A stretch of 64,000 bases of DNA from Lachnospiraceae bacterium (GTDB lineage Bacteria; Bacillota; Clostridia; Lachnospirales; Lachnospiraceae), in assembly GCA_910575035.1 (NCBI GenBank), contig CAJTDL010000009.1:1-64000 (forward strand), read 5' to 3'. The notes beneath the pieces were generated by a model that had not been told where the DNA came from, did not search any database, and saw nothing but the letters and a program-made list of their open reading frames with translations. This document shows, one piece after another, positions 54,543 to 62,660 of the stretch. Each line of letters begins with the position of its first letter. Position 1 is the stretch's first letter. The translations under genes and the position numbers were made by a program.

Positions 54543-54788
54543 ATGGCAGGTACTATAAAATATGACAAACTTTTAAAACTTATGGAGCAAAAAGGACTTT
54601 CTACCTATAAGATAAGAAAAGAAAAAATCATTTCTGAAAGTACATTGCAAAATATTAGAAACAACGGACGCATAACAACGGACGCAATAGCAAATTTATG
54701 TAATGCTTTAAACTGCCAACCTGGCGATATACTGGAATATGTACCAGATACACCAGTTGAAAACGGAACACAAACGGATCACGAATAG
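54543..54788 (+). CDS. XRE/Cro-type regulator
   Basis: 81 residues. KYDKLLKLMEQKGLSTYKIR, KEKIISESTLQNIRNNGRIT, TDAIANLCNALNCQPGDILE is the compact HTH_26 type found in phage and ICE repressors. It is expressed rightward from the promoter at 54467 and would bind the CCGTGTAC operators to govern both directions. The disordered tail PVENGTQTDHE is short. Confidence 0.88.
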   Translation: MAGTIKYDKLLKLMEQKGLSTYKIRKEKIISESTLQNIRNNGRITTDAIANLCNALNCQPGDILEYVPDTPVENGTQTDHE

Positions 54789-54804
54789 AACCACACCAAA
54801 AACA

Positions 54805-54841
54805 AGCCTACACTGAATTTAATGTAGGCTTTTCTTCTTTT
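54805..54841 (+). terminator. Terminator after the regulator gene
   Basis: AGCCTACA and TGTAGGCT pair around an 11-base loop, followed by TTTCTTCTTTT. Confidence 0.85.
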
Positions 54842-54948
54842 CAGGTATCGCTTTATATTGATTTACTAATATACTTTTCTAATGTATTAGCAGTATACGC
54901 TATAATATCTTTTCGTTGTGTGGTTTTTTTGGTGGATGGGACCATAAT

Positions 54949-55081
54949 ATAGTGATAGCATTATATTATATATTTTTGAATTGTACACATATTTATAACT
55001 CTATCATGTCATGATTTTATACAATTTATATAACGTTATCGCTATATTGACAATCCTCTTACATTATGCTATCGTTATATC
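54949..55081. promoter_or_regulatory. Operator repeats upstream of the RHH gene
   Basis: Three copies of an approximate TATAACGNTATCGNTATA site: about 54949-54969 (divergent), 55027-55046 and 55061-55081. Two more lie downstream at 55346-55416. They probably bind the ribbon-helix-helix protein. Confidence 0.6.
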
Positions 55082-55115
55082 ATAATTACTAAAAATAACA
55101 AATGGGGGAAATTAT

Positions 55116-55301
55116 ATGGTAGAAAAAAAGAAAGTGTCTGAAGCCCAAATGAGAGCAACCGCAGAATATGAAAAGAAAAACTATGATAAAGTTCTTGTTA
55201 GGTTTCCTAAGGGAACAAAAGAAAAAATTACTGAAACTGGCAGTTCTTTAAATGGCTTTATCGTCTCTGCTGTACAAGAAAAATTACAACAGCTCAAATA
55301 A
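55116..55301 (+). CDS. Ribbon-helix-helix protein 1
   Basis: 61 residues. YDKVLVRFPKGTKEKITETG supplies the beta strand and helix A, and SSLNGFIVSAVQEKLQQLK helix B of an Arc/CopG-like dimer. GGGGGAAATTAT precedes the ATG. Flanked on both sides by the palindromic repeats, it is probably an autorepressor that also controls the next genes. Confidence 0.8.
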   Translation: MVEKKKVSEAQMRATAEYEKKNYDKVLVRFPKGTKEKITETGSSLNGFIVSAVQEKLQQLK

Positions 55302-55311
55302 ACAGAAATAT

Positions 55312-55343
55312 TACAGAGTGTTATTAGCACTCTGTTTTTTTGT
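55312..55343 (+). terminator. Terminator after the RHH gene
   Basis: ACAGAGTG and CACTCTGT pair around 7 bases, followed by TTTTTTT. Confidence 0.85.
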
Positions 55344-55345
55344 GC

Positions 55346-55416
55346 AATTTATATAACGCTATCGCTATATTTTTATGCAAGATTCCGATATTTGCTTTAT
55401 AACGCTATCGTTATAT
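55346..55416. promoter_or_regulatory. Operator repeats downstream of the RHH gene
   Basis: Near-perfect palindromes at 55351-55370 (ATATAACGCTATCGCTATAT) and about 55397-55416 (TTATAACGCTATCGTTATAT), located just ahead of the promoter for the gene at 55526. Confidence 0.65.
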
Positions 55417-55469
55417 AATAGTCTCAACAAACACCAAAGCACCTTGACAACTAAACAAAGGCTTTACAC

Positions 55470-55498
55470 TCCCCAACCTTTTCTGTATAATGTAAGTA
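55470..55498 (+). promoter_or_regulatory. Promoter of the 60-residue gene
   Basis: TTTACA, 17 bases, TATAAT near 55470-55498, immediately after the repeated operators. Confidence 0.6.
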
Positions 55499-55525
55499 TC
55501 AAACAGAAAAGGACGTGATGGAAGG

Positions 55526-55708
55526 ATGGTACAGGAAGCAATGACTGAAAAAGAACTTATTACAATAACAATTGACAGATTCACAGATTTGCAACAGATT
55601 AAGAAGGCAAATGGCGACCACGAAAATGAAATGCTTGACTACTTAATCAAAGTGACAACCGCAAAGTTATCATCTTTAGGAGTAAACATTGAAGATATAA
55701 CCCTTTAA
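55526..55708 (+). CDS. Hypothetical protein, 60 residues
   Basis: Begins MVQEAMTEKELITITIDRFT; acidic, helical. A second ATG (55541) has the better AGGA spacing. It lies between a promoter and a terminator of its own, so it is probably a single-gene unit. Confidence 0.55.
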   Translation: MVQEAMTEKELITITIDRFTDLQQIKKANGDHENEMLDYLIKVTTAKLSSLGVNIEDITL

Positions 55709-55732
55709 AACTGAATAGCAACCAATAAAAAA

Positions 55733-55780
55733 AGAGTGTGAAGCCTTTGCTTAGTTATCAATGGCTTTGCACTTTTTTCA
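55733..55780 (+). terminator. Terminator, module copy 1
   Basis: AGTGTGAAGCC pairs with GGCTTTGCACT and is followed by TTTTTTC. The same hairpin recurs at 56133-56179. Confidence 0.8.
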
Positions 55781-55856
55781 TTTCAAAGTACCTTGAAAAT
55801 CTAATAGACTTTATACCTTTCATGTGGTATAATCATACAAATAGGAGGTAATAGCT

Positions 55857-56111
55857 ATGGAAAATAATGAACTGTTACAAGCAATATCAGATATGATGGA
55901 CAAGAAGTTAGAACCAATCAAAGAGGACATCCAGTCTCTTAGAAATGAACAGGTACAAATGAAAAGTGATTTAGAAAGGCAGATTAAACGAACAGAACGT
56001 TCATTAAAGGCAGAGATTGTAGAAAGCGAAAATCTTATATTGGATGAGGTTTCAAGGGTTCATAACATCTTAAATGAGCACAGGGCAGACAAAAGCGTAC
56101 ATACTGCATAG
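55857..56111 (+). CDS. Coiled-coil protein, 84 residues
   Basis: Begins MENNELLQAISDMMDKKLEP; one long heptad helix (KEDIQSLRNEQVQMKSDLER, then SENLILDEVSRVHNILNEHR). Similar short proteins are widespread in clostridial mobile elements. AGGAGGTAATAGCT precedes the ATG. Role unknown. Confidence 0.7.
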   Translation: MENNELLQAISDMMDKKLEPIKEDIQSLRNEQVQMKSDLERQIKRTERSLKAEIVESENLILDEVSRVHNILNEHRADKSVHTA

Positions 56112-56132
56112 CAACTAAACACATACCACATG

Positions 56133-56179
56133 AAAGAGTGTAAAGCCTATTAGATTTTCAATGGCTTTGCACTTTTTTA
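56133..56179 (+). terminator. Terminator, module copy 2
   Basis: AGTGTAAAGCC pairs with GGCTTTGCACT and is followed by TTTTTTATT; nearly identical to the hairpin at 55733. Confidence 0.8.
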
Positions 56180-56194
56180 TTGGGAGGTTAGGAC

Positions 56195-56704
56195 ATGAAT
56201 AAATATTTCAAAAGCATTAACACACTGGAAGAGTTACGGAAACAATACAAAGAACTGCTCAAGGTTCATCATCCTGATAACGGCGGCAACGTGGCAACCA
56301 TGCAGGAGATCAATGCTGAGTATGATTTATTATTCAAGGTTTTAAAGGACATACATGAGAAATCAGAGAGCAACAGGACGACAGACAATGGTAAAGCAGA
56401 TAATACCAAATATGACTTTGAAGCGGATGAAAAGCTACGTGACGTATTGAGCCAGATAATCTGCTTCGCTGGAATCAATATTGACATTGTAGGCGCATGG
56501 ATGTGGGTAGATGGCAACACTTACCCATACAAGGCTGAACTGAAAGCACTCGGATTCAGGTGGAGCAAGCAACGCAAAAAATGGCACTGGCATGATGGCG
56601 ACTACAGAAGATTCGGAAGTAAGAAACTAAGCTATGCAGATATTCAAAGCATGTATGGAAGTACGGAAATCAAGGCACAGCAAAGGGCATTGTTGCAGGC
56701 ATAA
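56195..56704 (+). CDS. J-domain protein with mobile-element C-terminal domain
   Basis: 169 residues. J-domain at 10-55 with KELLKVHHPDNGGNVATMQE (HPD) and an Asn-rich linker. The C-terminal part has AWMWVDGNTYPYKAELKALG and FRWSKQRKKWHWHDGDY, a Trp-rich DNA- or protein-binding region common in clostridial element proteins. It would recruit DnaK to element DNA metabolism. GGGAGG precedes the ATG. Confidence 0.85.
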   Translation: MNKYFKSINTLEELRKQYKELLKVHHPDNGGNVATMQEINAEYDLLFKVLKDIHEKSESNRTTDNGKADNTKYDFEADEKLRDVLSQIICFAGINIDIVGAWMWVDGNTYPYKAELKALGFRWSKQRKKWHWHDGDYRRFGSKKLSYADIQSMYGSTEIKAQQRALLQA

Positions 56705-56813
56705 AAACTTTAATCAATGCATTGCAAATTTGAAACATTTCAACAAAAACGAACGGATCAGCGCAATCTTGCGCTCTATTTGACACAAGAAGTATAGGAA
56801 AGATGGAATAAAT

Positions 56814-57023
56814 ATGAAGGACATTATCACGGGAATGATTCAGCAGGCAGACGATGAAAAGAACCTTGATTTAATCAGCAGTGTTAGGGACTTAGTAGGA
56901 AAGTTTGCAATAACCTTTAACTGTCCATCTAACTGGCGCAGTATTGGCAGGGAATTGGCAACAGAATACCCAGGGGATTCATGGGTATATGAAAATCTGG
57001 AACTGAATGATTATGCAGAATAG
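56814..57023 (+). CDS. Hypothetical protein, 69 residues
   Basis: Begins MKDIITGMIQQADDEKNLDL; acidic with a central FAITFNCPSNWRSIGRELAT. Last gene of the rightward series, followed by a terminator. Only a weak AGGA-type site precedes it. Unknown. Confidence 0.6.
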   Translation: MKDIITGMIQQADDEKNLDLISSVRDLVGKFAITFNCPSNWRSIGRELATEYPGDSWVYENLELNDYAE

Positions 57024-57041
57024 CAACTGGATATGGGTAAA

Positions 57042-57079
57042 AAAATAGGCTGTGGGATTGGATTCTCACAGCCTTTTCT
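57042..57079 (+). terminator. Terminator of the rightward series
   Basis: AGGCTGTG and CACAGCCT pair around 13 bases, followed by TTTTCTTT. Confidence 0.85.
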
Positions 57080-57458
57080 TTGAGCTATTTGTTGCCATTA
57101 TGGTGCATTATTTGGCTTGTATTCGCCTTTATATGGTGCTATGTAGGGATAATAGCATATTCTGGTTATTTGCATATATGGGCGAATTATTGCGTTGTCT
57201 GGTGTGCTATTTCCGGTGGATGCAGAGGGTGTCATTGATATAGTGCCCCGGTTAGTTTACATAATTAGTTTATTGCTTTATTGGCGTAAAGGGGGCATCC
57301 GTTCTATTCACACGCCACTTGAAAATTATGAATAGGCGAACAATATCTATCAATATTTCCCACTTCTTCAATCGTTCAAATTCCTTTAATAATACATGTT
57401 CCAAAGATAGCTTACTATTAGAATTTTAAAATATCACCCTAATATTTATCTTCCCTAT
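57080..57458. other. Gap without supported gene
   Basis: About 380 bases. A 63-codon frame at 57052-57243 (plus) starts inside the terminator and has no ribosome site. Nothing else is recognised. Confidence 0.5.
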
Positions 57459-58187
57459 TTAGTTATATGAATATGTTTCTCCTTTATCGATTTCAGTTAA
57501 TTTCCCATTGTCACTAATCATCCATGTATAACCATCATAATTAATAGTATTTCCATTTTCAATATCGTCTGGATCAATGTAAAAATCATGTTCTTTATAA
57601 ACTGTCCCATCAGACCAATAGATCTGCTTATTGACATGTAATTGAAATACATGTTCATTCGATGAATAATAAATTTCAAATACAATGGCTTGTGAAACCT
57701 CTCCAACTGCCCCTTCCCTATGTTCTCCTATAAATCTGGTATCTTTCAACTGATTATATGTATCATAAATCTTTTGAATATTTCTATAATCACTTGGCAA
57801 TGTATCCAATAAAGAAAATCCACCCTCAATAGCATTTACAGAAAAACAACTTTCTGCATTCTGATATGTAGTGTGTAATTCCTTTTGCTGATCTATATCA
57901 TCATATAAGTCACCAAAATCTGATACAGAATGGTATGTTTTTAAAAGGTTAAGTGCTTTTCCATAATAATCTTTTTTAGCAAGACTGGAAGCATACTCTT
58001 TAATATTGTTGGTTAGCAGTTGCCTACAGTCTCTATAGTCACCTAAATCTTCTAACAGTTCAAACGCTGTTTCATATTCTTTATTTTTAATTGCTTTTAC
58101 AGCATTTTCATAATCTCTTGATTTGCAGCCCGCCAATGATATTGCAATCAATAACATAGCACTTCCGCATAACAACTTCTTATACAT
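57459..58187 (-). CDS. Lipoprotein with TPR-like repeats
   Basis: 242 residues. Type II signal peptide MYKKLLCGSAMLLIAISLAG then lipobox Cys (LAGC). Residues 28-150 hold short helical repeats of TPR type (YENAVKAIKNKEYETAFELL, EDLGDYRDCRQLL), and the C-terminal 80 residues form a beta-rich domain (VFQLHVNKQIYWSDGTVYKE). Surface-exposed, unknown ligand. Confidence 0.75.
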   Translation of the reverse strand: MYKKLLCGSAMLLIAISLAGCKSRDYENAVKAIKNKEYETAFELLEDLGDYRDCRQLLTNNIKEYASSLAKKDYYGKALNLLKTYHSVSDFGDLYDDIDQQKELHTTYQNAESCFSVNAIEGGFSLLDTLPSDYRNIQKIYDTYNQLKDTRFIGEHREGAVGEVSQAIVFEIYYSSNEHVFQLHVNKQIYWSDGTVYKEHDFYIDPDDIENGNTINYDGYTWMISDNGKLTEIDKGETYSYN

Positions 58188-58410
58188 CTTATCTATTCCT
58201 CCATTATAATTTTTAGATAATTATACCTTACAATTATGCCATCTACCATTCACCATCCCAATCATTACAAGTTCACTTCTTGAATTGTTTTCTGTCAAAA
58301 ACACCTCTTACGGCTGTATTGATAGCTTTTAAAATTGTTATTGTTTTCTTTATTTTTATCCTATGACAAAATAGATTTCTATTTTTAATTAACTCAAAAA
58401 AATGTGATAT
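58188..58410. other. Short intergenic region
   Basis: AT-rich, presumably the promoter of the lipoprotein gene and the end of the membrane-protein gene. No strong signal. Confidence 0.35.
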
Positions 58411-58764
58411 TTAGAACAACTCTGGAATTATTGCAAAAAGCCAATAAACCCTAGCTAATAATCCCAATATAGTAAGAACAACAAAAAATACCATCATGTT
58501 TTTTATTGAATGAATGTCCTTGCCTATATTGATAAGAAGATCTTCTTTACTTTCTTTTTGATTCTCTCTTACTTGCTGCACCTGTTTCGAATTTTTATTA
58601 TTTTTTTCCATATCAGATTGCAATATATCTGAGGCAACTTTAACCTCTAATTCTGTATGCCCACCTTCAGAATTAGCAATTTTAGATAGTTCATCACCAG
58701 ACATTTGATTGTATTCTTCAAGTAAACGATCATATTTTTGGAGCGCTTGTTTTGACCGTGACAT
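58411..58764 (-). CDS. Tail-anchored membrane protein, 117 residues
   Basis: Begins MSRSKQALQKYDRLLEEYNQ; charged helical cytoplasmic part (1-90) and one C-terminal membrane helix (MMVFFVVLTILGLLARVYWL). GGGAGGTATAT precedes the ATG. Related short proteins of this layout accompany mobile elements; role unknown. Confidence 0.65.
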   Translation of the reverse strand: MSRSKQALQKYDRLLEEYNQMSGDELSKIANSEGGHTELEVKVASDILQSDMEKNNKNSKQVQQVRENQKESKEDLLINIGKDIHSIKNMMVFFVVLTILGLLARVYWLFAIIPELF

Positions 58765-59035
58765 AAATATACCTCCCTAGTATTAAAGTTTTAACACATA
58801 TCAATCATATATGAGCAATTATTCAAAATCATCCTAGTTTCACCATAATTCAACCTCCAATGTAATATTTATTACAAATTAATATCATAATATAATTTTC
58901 TATTAGATTATTTCTTATATTATACCTCATGGACACACTAATTTCTATAATTTCCCACAAAATATATTCCCTTCTCAAAAGCGAAAAGGGACGGAAAACC
59001 ACCCCCATTCACCAGAAAATGTAAAATAATATCAT

Positions 59036-59149
59036 CTATTTCTTCTTAGCAAAAATCGCATATGCAGCTCCAATCAGCAAAATGAGAATTGCTAACGGAG
59101 GACATACAAACAGCATTATGAGAAATACTATAAACCAAAACATATCCAT
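59036..59149 (-). CDS. Very small membrane protein, 37 residues
   Basis: Begins MDMFWFIVFLIMLFVCPPLA and ends in a basic FAKKK. Two membrane-spanning stretches or one long bent one. GGGAGG lies close to the first ATG and better placed for the third codon ATG (59143). It resembles short toxin or holin-like peptides, but no antisense promoter is seen. Confidence 0.5.
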   Translation of the reverse strand: MDMFWFIVFLIMLFVCPPLAILILLIGAAYAIFAKKK

Positions 59150-59214
59150 CACCTCCCAAGAATTTATCTTCAAACCATTTATGTATCATTATTTTTTAGT
59201 CAAATTTTTATATC

Positions 59215-59643
59215 TCATTGAGTAAATGCATCTATTATACAATCAGGGCAAAACATTGCATCCTCATCAATATAGCAGCCACATGCTCCGCATTTTTTTG
59301 AATGTGTTACACAATAACATGTGTCGCCAGAAGAGGCAATATAATTATCACAGCCCGCATGTGCACATTTCGTTGTACTCGTTCCTGTCTTGTTTGTAAA
59401 TGATGCAGATGAAGAATATGTATCTTCCTTGTCATCAATAATGGCCTCTTTTTCTGTATCAATACCGCCATCCTCCATATATGAATCTGTTAAGCCTATA
59501 TCAGGACTTTCATATGACTGCGTGTCATAATTTGGCGAATCGTTATATGTAGATCCCACGCTATCATCCATATGGCTATCACTTCCACACCCAGCTGCTG
59601 AAACCGCAAATGTAACAATTACCATACATAATCTCTTTTTCAT
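59215..59643 (-). CDS. Lipoprotein with zinc-ribbon C-terminus
   Basis: 142 residues from ATG 59643 (GGGAGGAAGG upstream). Signal peptide MKKRLCMVIVTFAVSAAGCG with lipobox Cys. A Ser/Thr/Asp-rich linker is followed by paired zinc-binding motifs: KCAHAGC, TCYCVTHSKKC, GACGCYIDEDAMFCPDC. Zinc ribbons are rare in exported proteins, so this is noteworthy. Function unknown. Confidence 0.7.
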   Translation of the reverse strand: MKKRLCMVIVTFAVSAAGCGSDSHMDDSVGSTYNDSPNYDTQSYESPDIGLTDSYMEDGGIDTEKEAIIDDKEDTYSSSASFTNKTGTSTTKCAHAGCDNYIASSGDTCYCVTHSKKCGACGCYIDEDAMFCPDCIIDAFTQ

Positions 59644-59728
59644 ATCCTTCCTCCCATACATAATTATCAGTATTCAACAACCATTTTCCATACTCAACAC
59701 TAACAATCATAACCACATATGCAGCAGG

Positions 59729-59986
59729 CTACCCATTTCCCCTCCCCATCAAATCCATGGCAAAGTTAAACCCATATAGAAATCCCTGTTTTTCTTTACA
59801 GGATGCCATGCCATATAGGACATTCTCTAATTTTACTTTCCCATTGCTATCTGCATCCTTCATGCAATTTGCATTAACATACTCCCAGAATCTATCCTCT
59901 GCTTCTATTGTATCTGGCAAATCTGTATATCCATCAATTAGCTTGTCAAGGTTGGCAAAAATCCTGTTAATTGTGTTGTTTTTCAT
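59729..59986 (-). CDS. Hypothetical protein, 85 residues
   Basis: Begins MKNNTINRIFANLDKLIDGY from ATG 59986. Helical, acidic; ends GFLYGFNFAMDLMGRGNG, a common motif of phage and ICE small helical proteins. It is divergent from the RHH gene, with shared operators. Confidence 0.6.
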   Translation of the reverse strand: MKNNTINRIFANLDKLIDGYTDLPDTIEAEDRFWEYVNANCMKDADSNGKVKLENVLYGMASCKEKQGFLYGFNFAMDLMGRGNG

Positions 59987-60020
59987 ACTTGCACCATCTC
60001 CGTCAATCACATCACATTTG

Positions 60021-60115
60021 CTAATTCTTGCTACTTTTTACTACTTATAGCTACTTTAGTATATCACGAAAAAAATTAATATACAATATTAAAGTAGGAA
60101 AAAGGAGTAAAAAGT
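60021..60115. promoter_or_regulatory. Phased operator repeats between divergent genes
   Basis: CTACTT recurs at exactly 10-base steps at 60031, 60041 and 60051, with a weaker copy at 60021. The inverted form AAAGTAGGAAAAAGGAGTAA follows at about 60090-60110, next to the RHH start. Likely binding sites for the RHH protein. Confidence 0.65.
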
Positions 60116-60280
60116 ATGAATAATAAACCATATAAAGTTAAGGTAAGTGTATCACTAGATGAAGATATAATTGTAGCTATCAAAGAACTGGCAGAAGAAG
60201 ATGACAGGTCATTCAGCCAATATATAAATCTTGTGTTAAAAGAGCATCTTGCGAAAATAGAAGGAGATACTTCAAAATAG
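60116..60280 (+). CDS. Ribbon-helix-helix protein 2
   Basis: 54 residues: MNNKPYKVKVSVSLDEDIIV (strand and helix A) and then DDRSFSQYINLVLKEHLAKI (helix B). Arc/CopG-type repressor. AAAAGGAGT precedes the ATG. It faces a divergent gene across the phased operators and presumably represses both. Confidence 0.75.
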   Translation: MNNKPYKVKVSVSLDEDIIVAIKELAEEDDRSFSQYINLVLKEHLAKIEGDTSK

Positions 60281-61347
60281 GCTTTTCACCTATTTTGCCA
60301 TACTCTGCTACCAAAAATTTTTACATTCAAAAAGTGCCCTACCACCTCAAATAAACGTAAAGCCCTATATAAAACTTCCTATAGAAAAAAGGTGGTAGGG
60401 AAGCAAATGGTACATTGCCTACGGCGTTGCCCCATCCAACGAACAAACTGTTGCCTGGTAAAATATATAACATTGATGCATCGGAAAATTGGTAATTTGG
60501 GACTAAAACTCTACTTGCCAAAGGAAAAACTTTTTCCTTTGCCACTATATATTGGTTCCCATGATCTATGCTTAGCAAAAATACATGCACTCCAACATGA
60601 GAAAACAAAAAATTCTTATGTATTTTTATCCTTCATAAATAACCCATCTACTTTCTTGGTTATTTTCAAGGACATTCCATCCCTGCAAAAGCATCTCCCA
60701 TCCCCTATCAAGAAGGTAGGATTATTTGCCCATATCTCAAATATCACAGGTAAATTTTCACAGAAATCCACCAGCTCAACACTTTTACCCTGAAAGATTC
60801 CATTCCAAAATCACCCACTTTTTCCTTCATAGAGGTAGCTATATACGACAGTTTTTTAGCGGTGGATTCTAGTGGCAACCATGGAAAAGGCTTTCTGAAA
60901 TATAGCCGCCTTTCGACAAATTTTGGCAGAAGCACATTGCCACTCTAAGTTTCAAGTATGTGTCATACATAAGGGGACAATACTATACTCCCTCACACTT
61001 GTGCCATCAAATCCGCCCAAAAATGAGATAGCCTAACACTTATACCATAAAATACTTCGGACACAAATAGACGGCGTTTTCGTTCATTTAAGCAGTCATA
61101 TATGACAGTTTTTATTTTTTCGAAAAATCGTAAAAAAAAGGCATACCAGACTTTTAAATCCGATATGCCCATTCTCAAACCCTTTTTCACAAAAACATAT
61201 AATAAAAGCATAATTGCCTTTGGCTGGGCGGTGTATCCAGCATCTCAGGTACTCCAAGGGAGTGCGTCGGGAACCATTTCCGACCTCAAAAACAATTATG
61301 CTTTATATACTATATTACCTTTTATGGAAATTATACTATTGGCATTG
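60281..61347. other. Non-coding kilobase with long inverted repeat
   Basis: CCCTACCACCT (about 60338) faces AGGTGGTAGGG (about 60392) across a 43-base loop, and a CAAAGGAAAAA/TTTTTCCTTTG hairpin lies at about 60517-60542. ATATAYGACAGTTTTT recurs at about 60840 and 61095. Open frames on both strands overlap the repeats and look non-coding. Confidence 0.5.
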
Positions 61348-61728
61348 CTATTTGTCAACCCTAAATTCCTTAATCCTCCCACTATGTAGCCTCCTATTTA
61401 TTTTTGGTTCTTGGATTTCATGCATTGTTGACACATAAAAATAGTCATTACCCTTATCCAATTTTATTCCAACCATCACATTATCCCTATATTGTTTAAT
61501 CAACTCTATTGATTCTGATTTTTCATTCGGGTTTACTCCAATATAATCAGGATTTTCAATAATATCTGGAATATAATCAATATACCGCAAGCATCTTTCA
61601 TGCCTGCTTTTTAGCATATGCTTAGGCAATCCTATAGATCTATATATCTTCTTCTGTCCTAAGTTCAATCCCAATATTTCATTAAATTCTTCCTTGTATA
61701 TTCCAACTTCTATAAGATTATCTGCCAT
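61348..61728 (-). CDS. PBECR-type nuclease-fold protein
   Basis: 126 residues. KHMLKSRHERCLRYIDYIPD, IIENPDYIGVNPNEKSESIE and GIKLDKGNDYFYVSTMHEIQ match the PBECR3 family (phage-associated Barnase-EndoU-ColicinE5/D-RelE-like). Such domains are found in or beside phage head-morphogenesis proteins and are thought to be RNases. Here it stands alone, without capsid genes. Confidence 0.7.
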   Translation of the reverse strand: MADNLIEVGIYKEEFNEILGLNLGQKKIYRSIGLPKHMLKSRHERCLRYIDYIPDIIENPDYIGVNPNEKSESIELIKQYRDNVMVGIKLDKGNDYFYVSTMHEIQEPKINRRLHSGRIKEFRVDK

Positions 61729-61885
61729 GTAATAGTTTCCCTTTTATGTATATGAAAAAAATGTCATTAAAACTACCTTGCGCTTAAGTCTATCACACTA
61801 CCAGCCTAAAATCAATCGTTTTCCAAATATTATGCGCCTGTACATCCTTATTATGCATATTCCTTATATGCCCATAGCCACCAAA

Positions 61886-62434
61886 TCACTTCCTCTGGTT
61901 CTCCTTGCTGTCAAACCAAGCCATCCTTTCCTCATGCTCCCTGCTTTTCCTCTCCTGGTAGGCAAGCAGCTTCTTTAAGCGTTCCGACTCGCCCTCCACA
62001 TATTCATGCATTTCCTTCAACGCCTGGACGTTTGCAAAGTATTTCTTATATTCTTCCGCTTTCCTCCTCTCCTTTTCCATGGCTTCCAACTCAGCTTTCC
62101 TCTTGGCTTCCTTCTTTGCAAGGATGGATTCTGCAAAGGCAGCCACCTTGGCTCTGTGCTCCTCCTCTTCTTTCCGTTGCCTTTCAATGCGTTCCTTCGT
62201 CCTTATCCTTGCCTGTTCGTGCTCCTCTTGCCTCTGCTGCCGTGCACCCTCACACATTTCTGCACAACGCATCAAATCGTTGTAAAGCGTGTAGTCTGGC
62301 TTTGCCCTGTCCAGCAGGTTCCCATACCTGGTCTTTGCCTCCTCCTCACGATGCATTTTTTCTTCTATGTCCATAGTGGCCTTATCTAAATATTTGTCCA
62401 ATAAATTCCCATACCTGCTTCTGATTTTATCCAT
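61886..62434 (-). CDS. Coiled-coil protein, 182 residues
   Basis: Begins MDKIRSRYGNLLDKYLDKAT; almost entirely heptad helix with Arg/Glu/Lys runs (IRTKERIERQRKEEEEHR). An RYGNLLD motif occurs twice (residues 8 and 37). GGAGGG precedes the ATG. It may scaffold or bind DNA ends. Unknown. Confidence 0.65.
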   Translation of the reverse strand: MDKIRSRYGNLLDKYLDKATMDIEEKMHREEEAKTRYGNLLDRAKPDYTLYNDLMRCAEMCEGARQQRQEEHEQARIRTKERIERQRKEEEEHRAKVAAFAESILAKKEAKRKAELEAMEKERRKAEEYKKYFANVQALKEMHEYVEGESERLKKLLAYQERKSREHEERMAWFDSKENQRK

Positions 62435-62453
62435 TCTGTCATTCCCTCCAATC

Positions 62454-62645
62454 TTAATAGCCTAACATTTTCTTCCTTAGTTCTAATTCCAGATCCATTT
62501 TTGTCTGTTTCACATTCTTTTCATTTTTGCCAGCCCCCTCGCCCATTAAATGCGCAATGGATTCCTCAATCTCCATCTGGTGCATTTTTTCATCCATCTC
62601 ATCCTGCATCAATCTGATCCTTACCCTTCGCTCTAAGTCTGTCAT
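62454..62645 (-). CDS. Small coiled-coil protein, 63 residues
   Basis: Begins MTDLERRVRIRLMQDEMDEK; helical, charged. The gene follows the HNH/AP2 gene by 15 bases and precedes the 182-residue coiled-coil gene by 19, so the three form one leftward operon. Confidence 0.6.
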   Translation of the reverse strand: MTDLERRVRIRLMQDEMDEKMHQMEIEESIAHLMGEGAGKNEKNVKQTKMDLELELRKKMLGY

Positions 62646-62660
62646 TTTTATCTTCCTCCT

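Noticed and set aside
57052-57243. 63-codon frame after the rightward series
   Set aside because: Starts within the terminator hairpin and lacks a ribosome site.
60392-60793. 133-codon frame on the plus strand (and 89 codons on the minus)
   Set aside because: Overlapping frames through inverted repeats, unnatural residue content, no start signal.
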